From contig JBGSVE010000086.1 of the NCBI GenBank assembly GCA_041753075.1, positions 4,362 to 68,361 on the forward strand: 64,000 bases of DNA, given 5' to 3'. Source of the stretch: UBA6163 sp041753075 (GTDB taxonomy: Bacteria; Planctomycetota; Planctomycetia; Pirellulales; Pirellulaceae). Position 1 is the first letter of the stretch. Every line of letters begins with the position of its first letter. The notes below the pieces were generated by a model, which saw only the letters and a list, made by a program, of their open reading frames with translations, did no database searches and had not been told where the DNA came from. Positions 43,159 through 51,392 of this stretch are shown here, piece after piece. Position numbers and translations under genes: made by a program.

Positions 43159-43540
43159 GTTGCCCCGCCGTGGTGCCGCGACCATCGAGTTAGCGATTTG
43201 CTTGCCGATTCTCGCACTATTGGTGTTCGGATCGATCGAAGCGGCGAGCTTCATTTTTTTGAAGCAGTCACTTCAGGTCGCCGCATACGAAGGTATTCGC
43301 GAAGGCATTCGCAACAACGCGACGGACGCAGACGCAACCTCGCGAGCTCAATCGATCATCGACTCGCGCGTCATTCGCGATGCGAACATCCGCTTTGTCT
43401 CGGGATCTGTGGCGACGACGGCGCGTGGCCAAGAAGTCATTATCGAAGTCAGTGCACCCACGCGCACCAACAGTCCCCTGGCCGGCCAATGGGTCGCCAA
43501 CCGGACACTCACCGCTCGTTTGGTCATGCTCAAGGAATAG
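43139..43540 (+). CDS. TadE-like pseudopilin
   Basis: 133 residues. The N-terminal RRGAATIELAICLPILALLVFGSIEAASFIFLKQSL is the TadE signature: basic residues, a G-A-x-x-x-E-x-A cleavage-like site and one hydrophobic helix. The rest is a short extracellular beta-rich domain (VIIEVSAPTRTNSPL). TadE proteins are minor pseudopilins of tight-adherence systems. The gene overlaps the previous one by 20 nt and is 6 nt from the next. Confidence 0.85.
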   Translation: MNPAKTKLPRRGAATIELAICLPILALLVFGSIEAASFIFLKQSLQVAAYEGIREGIRNNATDADATSRAQSIIDSRVIRDANIRFVSGSVATTARGQEVIIEVSAPTRTNSPLAGQWVANRTLTARLVMLKE

Positions 43541-43546
43541 TCTCGA

Positions 43547-44593
43547 ATGTTGGCCATTAGAATCTTAACAACGGCTTCATCACGACCATCGCATCGCCGT
43601 GGCGCGATGTTGGTATTGATCGCGGCGATGATGGTCTTGTTCATGGTCTTTGTCGCGTTTGCGATCGACATTGCACACATGTACTTGGCCAAGACGGAAC
43701 TGCGCAGCGCCACCGACGCCGCCGCTAAAGCCGCTGCGCAAGAATTGTCACGGACCCAGAACATTAGCGAAGCGATCCGCGTTGGATCATCGATTGCCTC
43801 GCAAAACTTGGTCAACAACTCACCGCTGCAATTGGCGGACGCCGACTTTGTGTTCGGCCGATCGGCGGAAGACACAATAACTGGACGGTTTGATTTCACC
43901 GAGGTCGGTGCCCCGATCAACAGCGTCCAAGTGATCGGCCGCCGGACCGTGGGATCGCGCAGCGGCGTGGTGCCGTTGTTCTTCGGAAACATATTCGGCG
44001 TGCCGTTCTTTGAACCGCAATCGACGGCCACCGCAGCATTCATTGAACGCGACGTGACGTTGGTGGTTGACCGCTCGGGATCGATGGCCGGCAGCAACAT
44101 CGCTGACTTACGTGCCGCGATTGACATTTTTATTGCGACACTTAACTCGACTCCGGTCAGCGAATTTGTCGGCTTGGCGTCGTACAGCGACACCGCAACG
44201 GCCGATGTCGCGATGACACCCACGTTGACGCAAATCCAAGCCGCCATGGCCGCCATGCCGATCGGCGGTTTCACCAGCATCTCCGCCGGCATGGATGCGG
44301 GCGAGGTCATTGTTGCTACCGGTCGATCGCGAACCTTCGTCGAACGAACCATGATCGTGATGACCGACGGAAATCACAATCGCGGACCCGAGCCACGCAT
44401 CCCCGCGGCCCGGCTTGCCGCGGACGGCGTCGTGATTCATGCGATCACATTTGGTGCAGCCGCCGATCGCGTGCGGATGCAAGAGGTGGCACGTATTGGT
44501 AACGGTCGGCATTTCCACGCTGACAACGGATTGCAGTTGCAGCAAATTTACCGCGAGATCGCTTTGTCACTTAGCACGATGATTACCCAATGA
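43547..44593 (+). CDS. TadG-like protein with VWA domain
   Basis: 348 residues. RRGAMLVLIAAMMVLFMVFVAFAIDIAHMY is a Tad-type N-terminal helix. SATDAAAKAAAQELSR follows, typical of TadG/Flp-associated proteins. From about residue 168 a von Willebrand A domain starts, with the metal-ion site DRSGSMAGSN (DxSxS) and VMTDGNHNRG. The ATGA at 44590 overlaps the next TadE gene. It probably stays membrane-attached with the VWA domain outside. The assembly ATPase (TadA/CpaF) is not in the window. Confidence 0.88.
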   Translation: MLAIRILTTASSRPSHRRGAMLVLIAAMMVLFMVFVAFAIDIAHMYLAKTELRSATDAAAKAAAQELSRTQNISEAIRVGSSIASQNLVNNSPLQLADADFVFGRSAEDTITGRFDFTEVGAPINSVQVIGRRTVGSRSGVVPLFFGNIFGVPFFEPQSTATAAFIERDVTLVVDRSGSMAGSNIADLRAAIDIFIATLNSTPVSEFVGLASYSDTATADVAMTPTLTQIQAAMAAMPIGGFTSISAGMDAGEVIVATGRSRTFVERTMIVMTDGNHNRGPEPRIPAARLAADGVVIHAITFGAAADRVRMQEVARIGNGRHFHADNGLQLQQIYREIALSLSTMITQ

Positions 44594-45012
44594 TGCGATG
44601 CCCACCCAAGCCGAAGCTCGCCAGATTTAAACGCCATCGTCGCGGTGCAACGATGGTTGAGTTCGCACTTGTCGTGCCGATCGTCTTCATCCTGTTCTTC
44701 GCGGCGGTCGAATTCTCGCGCGTGGCGATGGTTCGGCACACGATCGACAACGCTGTGTATGAAGCGGCTCGCGTGGCGATTGTCCCTGGGGGAACCGCCG
44801 CCGACGTGACCGCCGAAGCACGCCGAGTATTGAGCACTGTGGGAATTGTCAGCCCGTCGATTCAAGTCACGCCAGCCACGATTTTGAGATCAACACCTCA
44901 GGTCACTGTGCGAATCTCGGTTCCGATGAATGCCAACAGTTACGTTCCGCCGCAATACTTTGCCGGTAGCGTCATCACGCGCGAATTGACGCTACGTCGC
45001 GAGGGCGTTTAG
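44590..45012 (+). CDS. TadE-like pseudopilin (second copy)
   Basis: 140 residues, starting in an ATGA overlap with the VWA gene. Basic N-terminus, then RRGATMVEFALVVPIVFILFFAAVEFSRVAMVRHTIDNAVYEAARVAIVPGG, a clear TadE-family helix with the G-A-x-x-V-E-F site. It shares only the helix features with the first TadE-like protein; the C-terminal region (PATILRSTPQVTVRISVPMN) is different. Two TadE genes flanking a TadG-like one are common in planctomycete Tad clusters. Confidence 0.87.
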   Translation: MMRCPPKPKLARFKRHRRGATMVEFALVVPIVFILFFAAVEFSRVAMVRHTIDNAVYEAARVAIVPGGTAADVTAEARRVLSTVGIVSPSIQVTPATILRSTPQVTVRISVPMNANSYVPPQYFAGSVITRELTLRREGV

Positions 45013-45128
45013 GCGGATTCGGCGGCGCTAGTCGATAAATTATCGGTCGGCTTTCGGATTATGTCGTAAACTCATTTGCAGCGACTACTCGTTCGTTCGC
45101 AGCCGCGGCGCATCAGGCAAACTTTGAC

Positions 45129-45902
45129 ATGATCGACGTTTTCGAGCTGACCAAAACTTATACCGACTTACATCGCGGAACCTTTGTGGCCGTTGATCGA
45201 GTCAGTTTCCAGGTTGGCCCTGGCGAAATCTTTGGATTGCTCGGCGCCAACGGTGCCGGCAAGACAACGGTACTGCGAATCCTCAGCACCGTGCTGCGTC
45301 CGACGTCGGGGTCGGTGCGAGTCCATGGATTTGACGTCGTTAGCCAACCTGCCGACGTTCGGGCCAGTATCGGTTTTGTCAGCAACAACACCGCCATCTA
45401 CGATCGCATGACCGCGCTCGAAATGGTGGATTTTTTTGGTCGTTTACATGGCATGGAAAAAGCCCACTTGGCTGATCGCATCGCAACGCTGTTCGATCAA
45501 TTGCGAATGAATGATTATCGCGATTGTCCAGGCTCGAAAATGTCGACCGGCATGAAGCAAAAAGTCTCCATCGCCCGCGCGCTTGTGCATGATCCGCCGG
45601 TGTTGGTGTTCGATGAAGCAACATTGGGCCTGGACGTCATGGTCGCGAGAAATTTACTCGGCGTCGTGCGTTCATTACGCGACGCTGGCAAGTGTCTGAT
45701 TTTTTCGACCCACATCATGAGCGAAGTCGAGCGGCTGTGTGATCGTATCGCGATCATGCACCAGGGTCGCATCTTGGATGCCGGCACGCTTGAGCAATTG
45801 CAATCTCGGCATGGCGAAGACAGCTTGGAAGAATTGTTCTTCGCGATGTTGTCAAGCTACGAATCACGCAATCCATCACTCACGTCTGCGGAGTTGGCAT
45901 GA
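45129..45902 (+). CDS. natA: ABC transporter ATPase (NatA-like)
   Basis: 257 residues. Walker A GANGAGKTT, signature region KMSTGMKQKVSIAR (the LSGGQ position reads M-S-T-G-M-K-Q), Walker B VLVFDEATLGLDV and H-loop IFSTHIMSEVE. Position in the cluster and sequence style fit NatA. The stop overlaps the start of the NatB-like fusion (ATGA at 45899). The natural cargo, sodium for NatAB in Bacillus, is only inferred. Confidence 0.88.
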   Translation: MIDVFELTKTYTDLHRGTFVAVDRVSFQVGPGEIFGLLGANGAGKTTVLRILSTVLRPTSGSVRVHGFDVVSQPADVRASIGFVSNNTAIYDRMTALEMVDFFGRLHGMEKAHLADRIATLFDQLRMNDYRDCPGSKMSTGMKQKVSIARALVHDPPVLVFDEATLGLDVMVARNLLGVVRSLRDAGKCLIFSTHIMSEVERLCDRIAIMHQGRILDAGTLEQLQSRHGEDSLEELFFAMLSSYESRNPSLTSAELA

Positions 45903-48172
45903 CCCATCGTGAGCCGGGCGGCAAGGCCAATCATCACGAACGCCAAGCACCGAAATGGGGCAATGTGTGGTTGATCTACATGCGTGAAATGCGCGACCAA
46001 CTGCGCGACCGCCGCACGTTGTTCACGATCGTCGTATTGCCAATTCTGCTCTATCCGTTGGTCGGGACGTTGCTCTTGCAGATCGCTCAATTCAGTCGCC
46101 AATATCCGACGGTTTGTTGCGTGGTCGGCGACGAGCATTTGGAAGGACTTCCGCCGCTGATCGACAACGACAAGTTCGCCGCCGGCGTACTCGATGCAAG
46201 TCAATCAATGGAGCTGGTGAAATATCGCTGGGACGAATTCAGTACCCGCGACGACCTCAGCGAAGCAGCCGAAAAATGGGTCCGCGACAACGTCTATGAC
46301 GTCGTCATTGTCTTTCCGCCAGAGATGGCAGCGGCGATTTCCACGCCTGCCAGCGACGAAGAAGCAACTGCGGCAGCGGGTTCGCTTACTCCCACCAGCG
46401 CCGAAGTCGAAGTTGTGTTCAATGTGGCCTCGGACCAATCGCTCGTTGCCCGCGATCGCGCCGCGACGATCTTGAACCGATGGCGTGACACCTGGGTAAA
46501 CGAGTTGTTTGCGGCCCGCGAGATTGATGCGGGACTGCTGCGACCCTTCGGCGTTGCCCCACGTGACATTGCACCGACCAGCGTTCGCGAAGCCGCATTC
46601 TGGAGCAAGATGTTGCCGTTTGTGATGTTGGTTTGGGCAATGACCGGTGCTTTCTATCCAGCGATCGACCTAGTTGCTGGCGAGAAAGAACGCGGGACGC
46701 TGGAGACGCTACTGTGCAGTCCGGCGCTGCGCGGCGAAATCGTTTGGGGCAAGCTGGCGACGGTGACGACATTCAGCATGATGACTGCGGTCTTAAACGT
46801 CAGCAGTATGTTGGTGACCAGCGCGCTGGTGTTTCGCCAAATGTCGGCGGGGGCCGGTGGTGTCTTTACGGCACCACCGCTCGTTCCACTGTTGTGGTTA
46901 ATTGTTGCGCTCATTCCGTTGTCGGCGTTGTTTAGTGCCGTCGCATTGGCCGTGGCCGCGATGGCGCGCAGCAGCAAAGAGGGCCAGTATTATTTGATGC
47001 CGCTGATGATGGTTTCGTTGCCGCTGGTGCTGTTGCCTTTAATGCCCGGCACGACGTTGACAACGGGAACCAGCTTGATTCCGGTGACGGGCATGTTCTT
47101 GATGGTTCGCGCGTTGGTTGAAGGCCAATATGCGTCGGCGATGTTCCACTTGCCGCTGGTTTTTGGCGTGACCGCGCTGGCGCTTTGCTTGGCAACGCGT
47201 TGGGCACGGCGTCAATTTGAAACCGAGAGTGTGCTGTTCGCCGGTGGTGAACAATGGGAATTTTCTCGCTGGGCAAGACGATTGTGGGAAGACCGAGGGC
47301 TTCACGCCACGCCGACTCAAGCTTATTGCGCCGCGGCGCTGGTGATGATCGCGTTGTTCTTTGGCAAGCTTGCCGTCACCTCAATGCCCACGACGTTCGC
47401 TGGCATGGCACAGTTGATCGCCGTTCCGCAGATTGGTTTGATTTTGGCACCGACGTTATTGATGGCCATCATTTGCACACGTTCGCTCAGGCAAAGTTTG
47501 CGGCTGACAATGCCCAAGTCGGTTTGGGTGCTACCCGTGGCCGTGTTGTTCGGCCTGGCGCTGCATCCGCTGTACGTGCTGTTTGCGTCTTGGGTGACGG
47601 CGATTTATCCGATCAGCGAAACGGCTGTCGCGGCGATGAAGCCGTTTACCGACCAGATTGCTTCGGCACCGTGGTTGTACGTCGTCTTGCTGATGGCCGT
47701 GTTGCCGGCGATTTGCGAAGAGCTGGCCTATCGCGGGTTCATGTTCGGTGGACTGATTCGCGAAAGCACACCGCTACGCGCAATCTTAGTCACGTCGGTC
47801 ATTTTCGGAATTTCGCACGGTGTGTTGCAGCAATCAATCACGGCCACCTGCATGGGAATGATTTTGGGTTGGATCGCGTTTCGCACTGGCAGCGTCTTGC
47901 CGGGTATGCTGATCCACGTGACCAGCAATGCACTGTCGGTTTCGCTCAGCCGCGTGGCCGATTTGGATTATCGCGGAATTGAGTTTTTTATCCGCTCCGC
48001 TTCGGACGGGGTTGAGTACCAGCCGATATGGACAGTAGTCGCGGGATGTTTGGTCATGTGTTGTTTGCTTTATTTCAAGTTTTATGATCATGGCGAGCCT
48101 GAATTCGAAACTCAAGCCGCAGCACGCACGGAATTTGCACCCGCGGTCCATGGGGCATGTTGCTCTCAGTAA
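45899..48172 (+). CDS. natB: NatB-like ABC permease fused to a CPBP intramembrane protease
   Basis: 757 residues. The N-terminal half is an ABC-2/NatB permease: WLIYMREMRDQLRDRRTLFTIVVLPILLYP, a large extracytoplasmic domain (about residues 65-215), and AFYPAIDLVAGEKERGTLETLLCSPALRGEI in the second membrane region. The C-terminal half is a CPBP (Abi/CAAX-like) protease: VLPAICEELAYRGFMFGGL (E-E-x-x-x-R), VTSVIFGISHGVLQ and GMLIHVTSNALS, the three catalytic motifs. This fusion occurs in planctomycetes and related groups. It could process or export a peptide. The ATPase partner is directly upstream. Confidence 0.88.
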   Translation: MTHREPGGKANHHERQAPKWGNVWLIYMREMRDQLRDRRTLFTIVVLPILLYPLVGTLLLQIAQFSRQYPTVCCVVGDEHLEGLPPLIDNDKFAAGVLDASQSMELVKYRWDEFSTRDDLSEAAEKWVRDNVYDVVIVFPPEMAAAISTPASDEEATAAAGSLTPTSAEVEVVFNVASDQSLVARDRAATILNRWRDTWVNELFAAREIDAGLLRPFGVAPRDIAPTSVREAAFWSKMLPFVMLVWAMTGAFYPAIDLVAGEKERGTLETLLCSPALRGEIVWGKLATVTTFSMMTAVLNVSSMLVTSALVFRQMSAGAGGVFTAPPLVPLLWLIVALIPLSALFSAVALAVAAMARSSKEGQYYLMPLMMVSLPLVLLPLMPGTTLTTGTSLIPVTGMFLMVRALVEGQYASAMFHLPLVFGVTALALCLATRWARRQFETESVLFAGGEQWEFSRWARRLWEDRGLHATPTQAYCAAALVMIALFFGKLAVTSMPTTFAGMAQLIAVPQIGLILAPTLLMAIICTRSLRQSLRLTMPKSVWVLPVAVLFGLALHPLYVLFASWVTAIYPISETAVAAMKPFTDQIASAPWLYVVLLMAVLPAICEELAYRGFMFGGLIRESTPLRAILVTSVIFGISHGVLQQSITATCMGMILGWIAFRTGSVLPGMLIHVTSNALSVSLSRVADLDYRGIEFFIRSASDGVEYQPIWTVVAGCLVMCCLLYFKFYDHGEPEFETQAAARTEFAPAVHGACCSQ

Positions 48173-48211
48173 ACATTCTCCGCCATTTGAGAAGGTGCTC
48201 GGAGCGGACGC

Positions 48212-48418
48212 ATGAAGATAATGCTGATCGGCAGCTTGGTGATGCTGTCCTGGGCCATCACTTTTTTGATCCTGGCATTGATCGCCAGACTGCTCGGTTT
48301 TGACTCCGTTTCGGCTGGTTCGGTCGGGATCGCGAAACTCTTGTTCGTAATCTTTTTGCCGCTGCTTTCGATCGGCCTGTTAACGCGTACTTTTCGTCGC
48401 AACGATATCCGTCCATAA
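48212..48418 (+). CDS. Small two-helix membrane protein, unknown
   Basis: 68 residues with two hydrophobic segments (about residues 4-28 and 40-58) joined by FDSVSAGSVG, and a basic tail (TRTFRRNDIRP). It resembles small DUF1328-type membrane proteins in size and layout. It is 39 nt after natB. Its TAA lies in the A-run next to a hairpin. The start is supported only by the hydrophobic N-terminus. Confidence 0.6.
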   Translation: MKIMLIGSLVMLSWAITFLILALIARLLGFDSVSAGSVGIAKLLFVIFLPLLSIGLLTRTFRRNDIRP

Positions 48419-48453
48419 AAAAACCGGCTTGCAAGATTTCTCTCGCAAGCCGG
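48417..48453 (-). terminator. Terminator for the minus strand (downstream of the desaturase)
   Basis: CCGGCTTGC (48424-48432) and GCAAGCCGG (48445-48453) form a 9-bp stem. The A-run at 48417-48423 reads as a T-run on the minus strand, so it should stop transcripts from the fatty acid desaturase at 48714-49793. It may also protect the end of the plus-strand mRNA. About 260 bp without a gene lie between it and the desaturase stop. Confidence 0.7.
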
Positions 48454-48713
48454 CTCTATCGTTGCTTCGGTTGTGCGGCGGCAAAACGGAGCCGCTGGGA
48501 GAATCGTGGAGGTCTCAGCGTGCTTCTGCACTAGCCTTTTTGGTGACCTCGACGAGCCCGTAAAATGGTCCCTCTGCCGGAATTACAACCGAAGCGAAGT
48601 GGGTTTTCTCAATCCCACAGCTCTCGATTTTAGACCCGCGTGAGCAGGTAGCATAGTGCTTCGGCGTTTCGTTTTTGGCGCGGTGAGTCTTTTCTCAAAA
48701 ATGCCGCGCAAAG

Positions 48714-49793
48714 TTAGGCTTTTAGCGACGCAAAAGATCGCTTTAGCAACGCCAGAATCTCAGCGGACAGACTGTCAGCCACCGTCAAGCGGTACGGCGA
48801 ATCACTCGGCAATCCTGCCATCAAACGGCGATGTGCCTTGCCCAGATTGTGATACGGCATCGTCGGAAACAGGTGATGTAGCGCGTGATAACGCGTGCCA
48901 ATCGGTCCCCACAATTCGCTCAACCAGGGTCGATTGGGATAATTGACCGAATCCAAAAGTTGTTCCTCGAACGACATCTCTTCGCCCGTCCCGGTCCAAC
49001 GATGAGCACCCAACGTGCGGATTTCGTTCAGCAGCACCAGCGACACGCCGACAACGTAAGCGATGACCCAAATGGGATCAATCGTTTCGCCTCGCATGAT
49101 GCTGCTACGGACCAAGAACCATACGCACCAGGCAAAGCAAGCCATCTCCTGCAACACGATCACGCGGCGCAGCCGTGGCGAGTCATCGGTTCGCTCATAA
49201 AACGGATCGACGACCATCGTGGACGCATGGCGGTGTACGTAGGCCCGCGCTCCCGGAATCACCCAACAGATTGGGCTGATGATCAGAAACCGAGCCAATG
49301 CCAACAATGGAATAATCATTGCCTGCAGCAAAAAACCAACAATCATCCACGGGCCATGATTGCTGAGACTGATATACTCGCCATCGTGATCGGTTCCATA
49401 ATGCTTGCGGCGATGATGATCGACGTGCGGATAATACAAAAACGAGGGGATCAAAAAAAATATCCCGCACATCATGTTCCACGCAATCCGAAACGCCTTG
49501 AACTCGTTGCGGGGCAAATGGACCAATTCGTGAATGAACATGGCGCACCGCATGTAAAGCAGCAAACACACGACGTAGGCCAAACCCATTGCCGGCCACA
49601 TCCAAGCCGAATTTTCCGGCAGCCACTTGGGCAAATAATACATCGCGTGAAACGCAAGATGGCCGCCGACGATCGACAGCAAAAAATCGGTCCAGTAGAT
49701 TGCCGCGTTCGGCTTATGCAAGTCACCGACCAGCGAGCGAGCTGCGGCAAATGAAAACTTCGATAACCGTTGATTGTTGGCTAGTGCGCCCAT
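48714..49793 (-). CDS. Fatty acid desaturase (membrane, FADS superfamily)
   Basis: 359 residues. The three iron-binding His boxes are HELVH (about residue 89), HVDHHRRKH and HALHHLFPTMPYHN, as in acyl-lipid and delta-type desaturases. Four hydrophobic segments flank them. It should insert a double bond in membrane lipids, using electrons from a ferredoxin or cytochrome b5-type partner that is not seen here. It stands alone on the minus strand with a terminator-like hairpin beyond its end. A second, unrelated-type desaturase lies at 54998. Confidence 0.88.
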   Translation of the reverse strand: MGALANNQRLSKFSFAAARSLVGDLHKPNAAIYWTDFLLSIVGGHLAFHAMYYLPKWLPENSAWMWPAMGLAYVVCLLLYMRCAMFIHELVHLPRNEFKAFRIAWNMMCGIFFLIPSFLYYPHVDHHRRKHYGTDHDGEYISLSNHGPWMIVGFLLQAMIIPLLALARFLIISPICWVIPGARAYVHRHASTMVVDPFYERTDDSPRLRRVIVLQEMACFAWCVWFLVRSSIMRGETIDPIWVIAYVVGVSLVLLNEIRTLGAHRWTGTGEEMSFEEQLLDSVNYPNRPWLSELWGPIGTRYHALHHLFPTMPYHNLGKAHRRLMAGLPSDSPYRLTVADSLSAEILALLKRSFASLKA

Positions 49794-49990
49794 CGCAAAC
49801 TCATCACGTTGTCGTTACAGATAAACTTTTCACGCCCCTTCGCCAGGCCATTGGATGCTCAATGGCAGCGGTGTCTTACCGGTAAGTCCGTTGACCCCTA
49901 TTCTGGTACATCGGCAACCTGGGTCAACCCAATCCAGTAGCTTTTCGCAAATCCAAACTTGACTGCAAACTTGCTAAACGATCCGCAACC

Positions 49991-51256
49991 ATGAAGATTG
50001 TCGTCATCGGTGCCGGTGCTGCGGGCCTAATGGCCGCTGCGATTGCATCATCAACATGCCGCGATCGCGGCGTGGCGAGCGAAGTCGTCGTCGTCGAAAA
50101 AAACCGCAAGGCCGGCGTAAAAATATTGATGAGCGGCGGCACTCGCTGCAACATCACACACGACTGCGGGCCCGCTGGGATCATCGAGGCGTTTGGCCGC
50201 GGCGGATCGTTCTTACGCCAGGCGCTGGCCCACTTGCCGCCACAAGCGGTCGTTGAACTCTTTAATCGCCTGGGTGTAGCGACCCAAGTCGAAACGACCG
50301 GTAAAGTTTTTCCGCTGAGCAACCGTGCGCTCGACGTTCGCGATGCGATACTGGGTTACTCAATCGACTGCGGTGCCGAGGTCCGATTGGGCGTTGCAGT
50401 TACGGCAATCGAGCGCGATGGCGATGACTTTATCGTTCGCACCGATGGTGGTGATCTGCAGGCCAATCGCGTGATTCTGACTTCGGGTGGACGCAGCTAT
50501 CCGGGCTGCGGAACAATCGGCGAAGGCTACTTGTGGGCACGCGGACTGGGGCATTCGATCGTGCCGCCGCGACCGGCGCTGGTGCCGTTGGTCGGTGGTA
50601 CCCAGTGGATGCGCAACATCAGCGGCGTGACGCTGGACCACGTCGGTGCAAGCGTCTGGGCGGTGCCTCAGCCTGGCCATAAACAACAAAAGAAACCGCT
50701 GCTGACCCGCACCGGCGGCTTCCTGTTTACGCACCTCGGCTTCTCCGGTCCGACGGCAATGGATGTCAGCGGTGTGATGACCGGTGCGGGCGAGATGACC
50801 AACACGCACCTAACACTTGACCTCGTTCCTGGTCAACAGGCGGCCCAAATCGAAGCCTCGTTCAATGAGCTGCGACAACGCGATGGCAAGAAAAAAGTGT
50901 TTGCCACCATCAGCGAGTGGCTGCCAAAACGATTGGCCGAAGCCGTTGTGACCGACGCCGGTGCGGGCCAAAGCAGCTTTGCCGAGTTATCTCGAATCGC
51001 GTCGCAGAAGTTGATTCAGAATCTTAAGCAACTATCGTTGCCCGTCACTGGCACACGCGGTTTTGAAAAAGCCGAAGTCACCGCTGGCGGAATTGATCTT
51101 CGCGAAGTCGATCCGCGAACGATGCAAAGTCGCATCGTGCCGGGCTTGTTTATCGCCGGCGAAATCCTTGATCTCGACGGTTGGATCGGCGGTTACAACT
51201 TTCAATCCGCATTTTGTACCGGATACGTCGCTGGGCTACACGCCGCTACGATGTGA
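49991..51256 (+). CDS. BaiN/HI0933-type flavoprotein oxidoreductase
   Basis: 421 residues. The N-terminal dinucleotide fold is VIGAGAAGLMAAA, followed by ILMSGGTRCNITHD (family signature), GKVFPLSNRALDVRDAIL, VILTSGGRSYPGCGTIGEGY and a final LFIAGEILDLDGWIGGYNFQSAFCTGYVAG. Some members reduce bile-acid intermediates; most have no known substrate. It is likely soluble and FAD-containing. It is single in its neighbourhood, with a palindromic element just downstream. Confidence 0.88.
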   Translation: MKIVVIGAGAAGLMAAAIASSTCRDRGVASEVVVVEKNRKAGVKILMSGGTRCNITHDCGPAGIIEAFGRGGSFLRQALAHLPPQAVVELFNRLGVATQVETTGKVFPLSNRALDVRDAILGYSIDCGAEVRLGVAVTAIERDGDDFIVRTDGGDLQANRVILTSGGRSYPGCGTIGEGYLWARGLGHSIVPPRPALVPLVGGTQWMRNISGVTLDHVGASVWAVPQPGHKQQKKPLLTRTGGFLFTHLGFSGPTAMDVSGVMTGAGEMTNTHLTLDLVPGQQAAQIEASFNELRQRDGKKKVFATISEWLPKRLAEAVVTDAGAGQSSFAELSRIASQKLIQNLKQLSLPVTGTRGFEKAEVTAGGIDLREVDPRTMQSRIVPGLFIAGEILDLDGWIGGYNFQSAFCTGYVAGLHAATM

Positions 51257-51266
51257 CATTAGGCTC

Positions 51267-51372
51267 CGGGGTCAGCGCAAAGTGTTCGACGCCGCTCCGT
51301 CGTCGTAATTTAACGACGGCGGAGCGTCGTCGAACACTGCTGCAGCCCGACAATTAAAGTTTGACGGACCAC
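51267..51372. repeat. Palindromic repeat, family B (copy 3, opposite orientation)
   Basis: Read in reverse complement it begins GTGGTCCGTCAAACTTTAAT (51372 back) and ends GCGCTGACCCC, matching copy 2 (37906-38012) almost end to end. The central hairpin is GTGTTCGACGCCGCTCCGTC...GACGGCGGAGCGTCGTCGAACAC with an AATTTAA loop. Where copies 1 and 2 have TTCTACGACGC, this copy has TTCGACG, changed in both arms. Confidence 0.9.
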
Positions 51373-51392
51373 TAGCCGCAAAATAATCAACG

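Noticed and set aside
48656..48946. Plus-strand frame over the end of the desaturase gene
   Set aside because: It is antisense to the desaturase C-terminus, where the His-box region and reading frame are conserved; no domain is seen in the plus-strand product.
9849..51372. CRISPR-like arrays made by the repeated palindromes
   Set aside because: Copies are single and scattered over 40 kb, not spaced by 30-40 bp spacers, and no cas gene is present.
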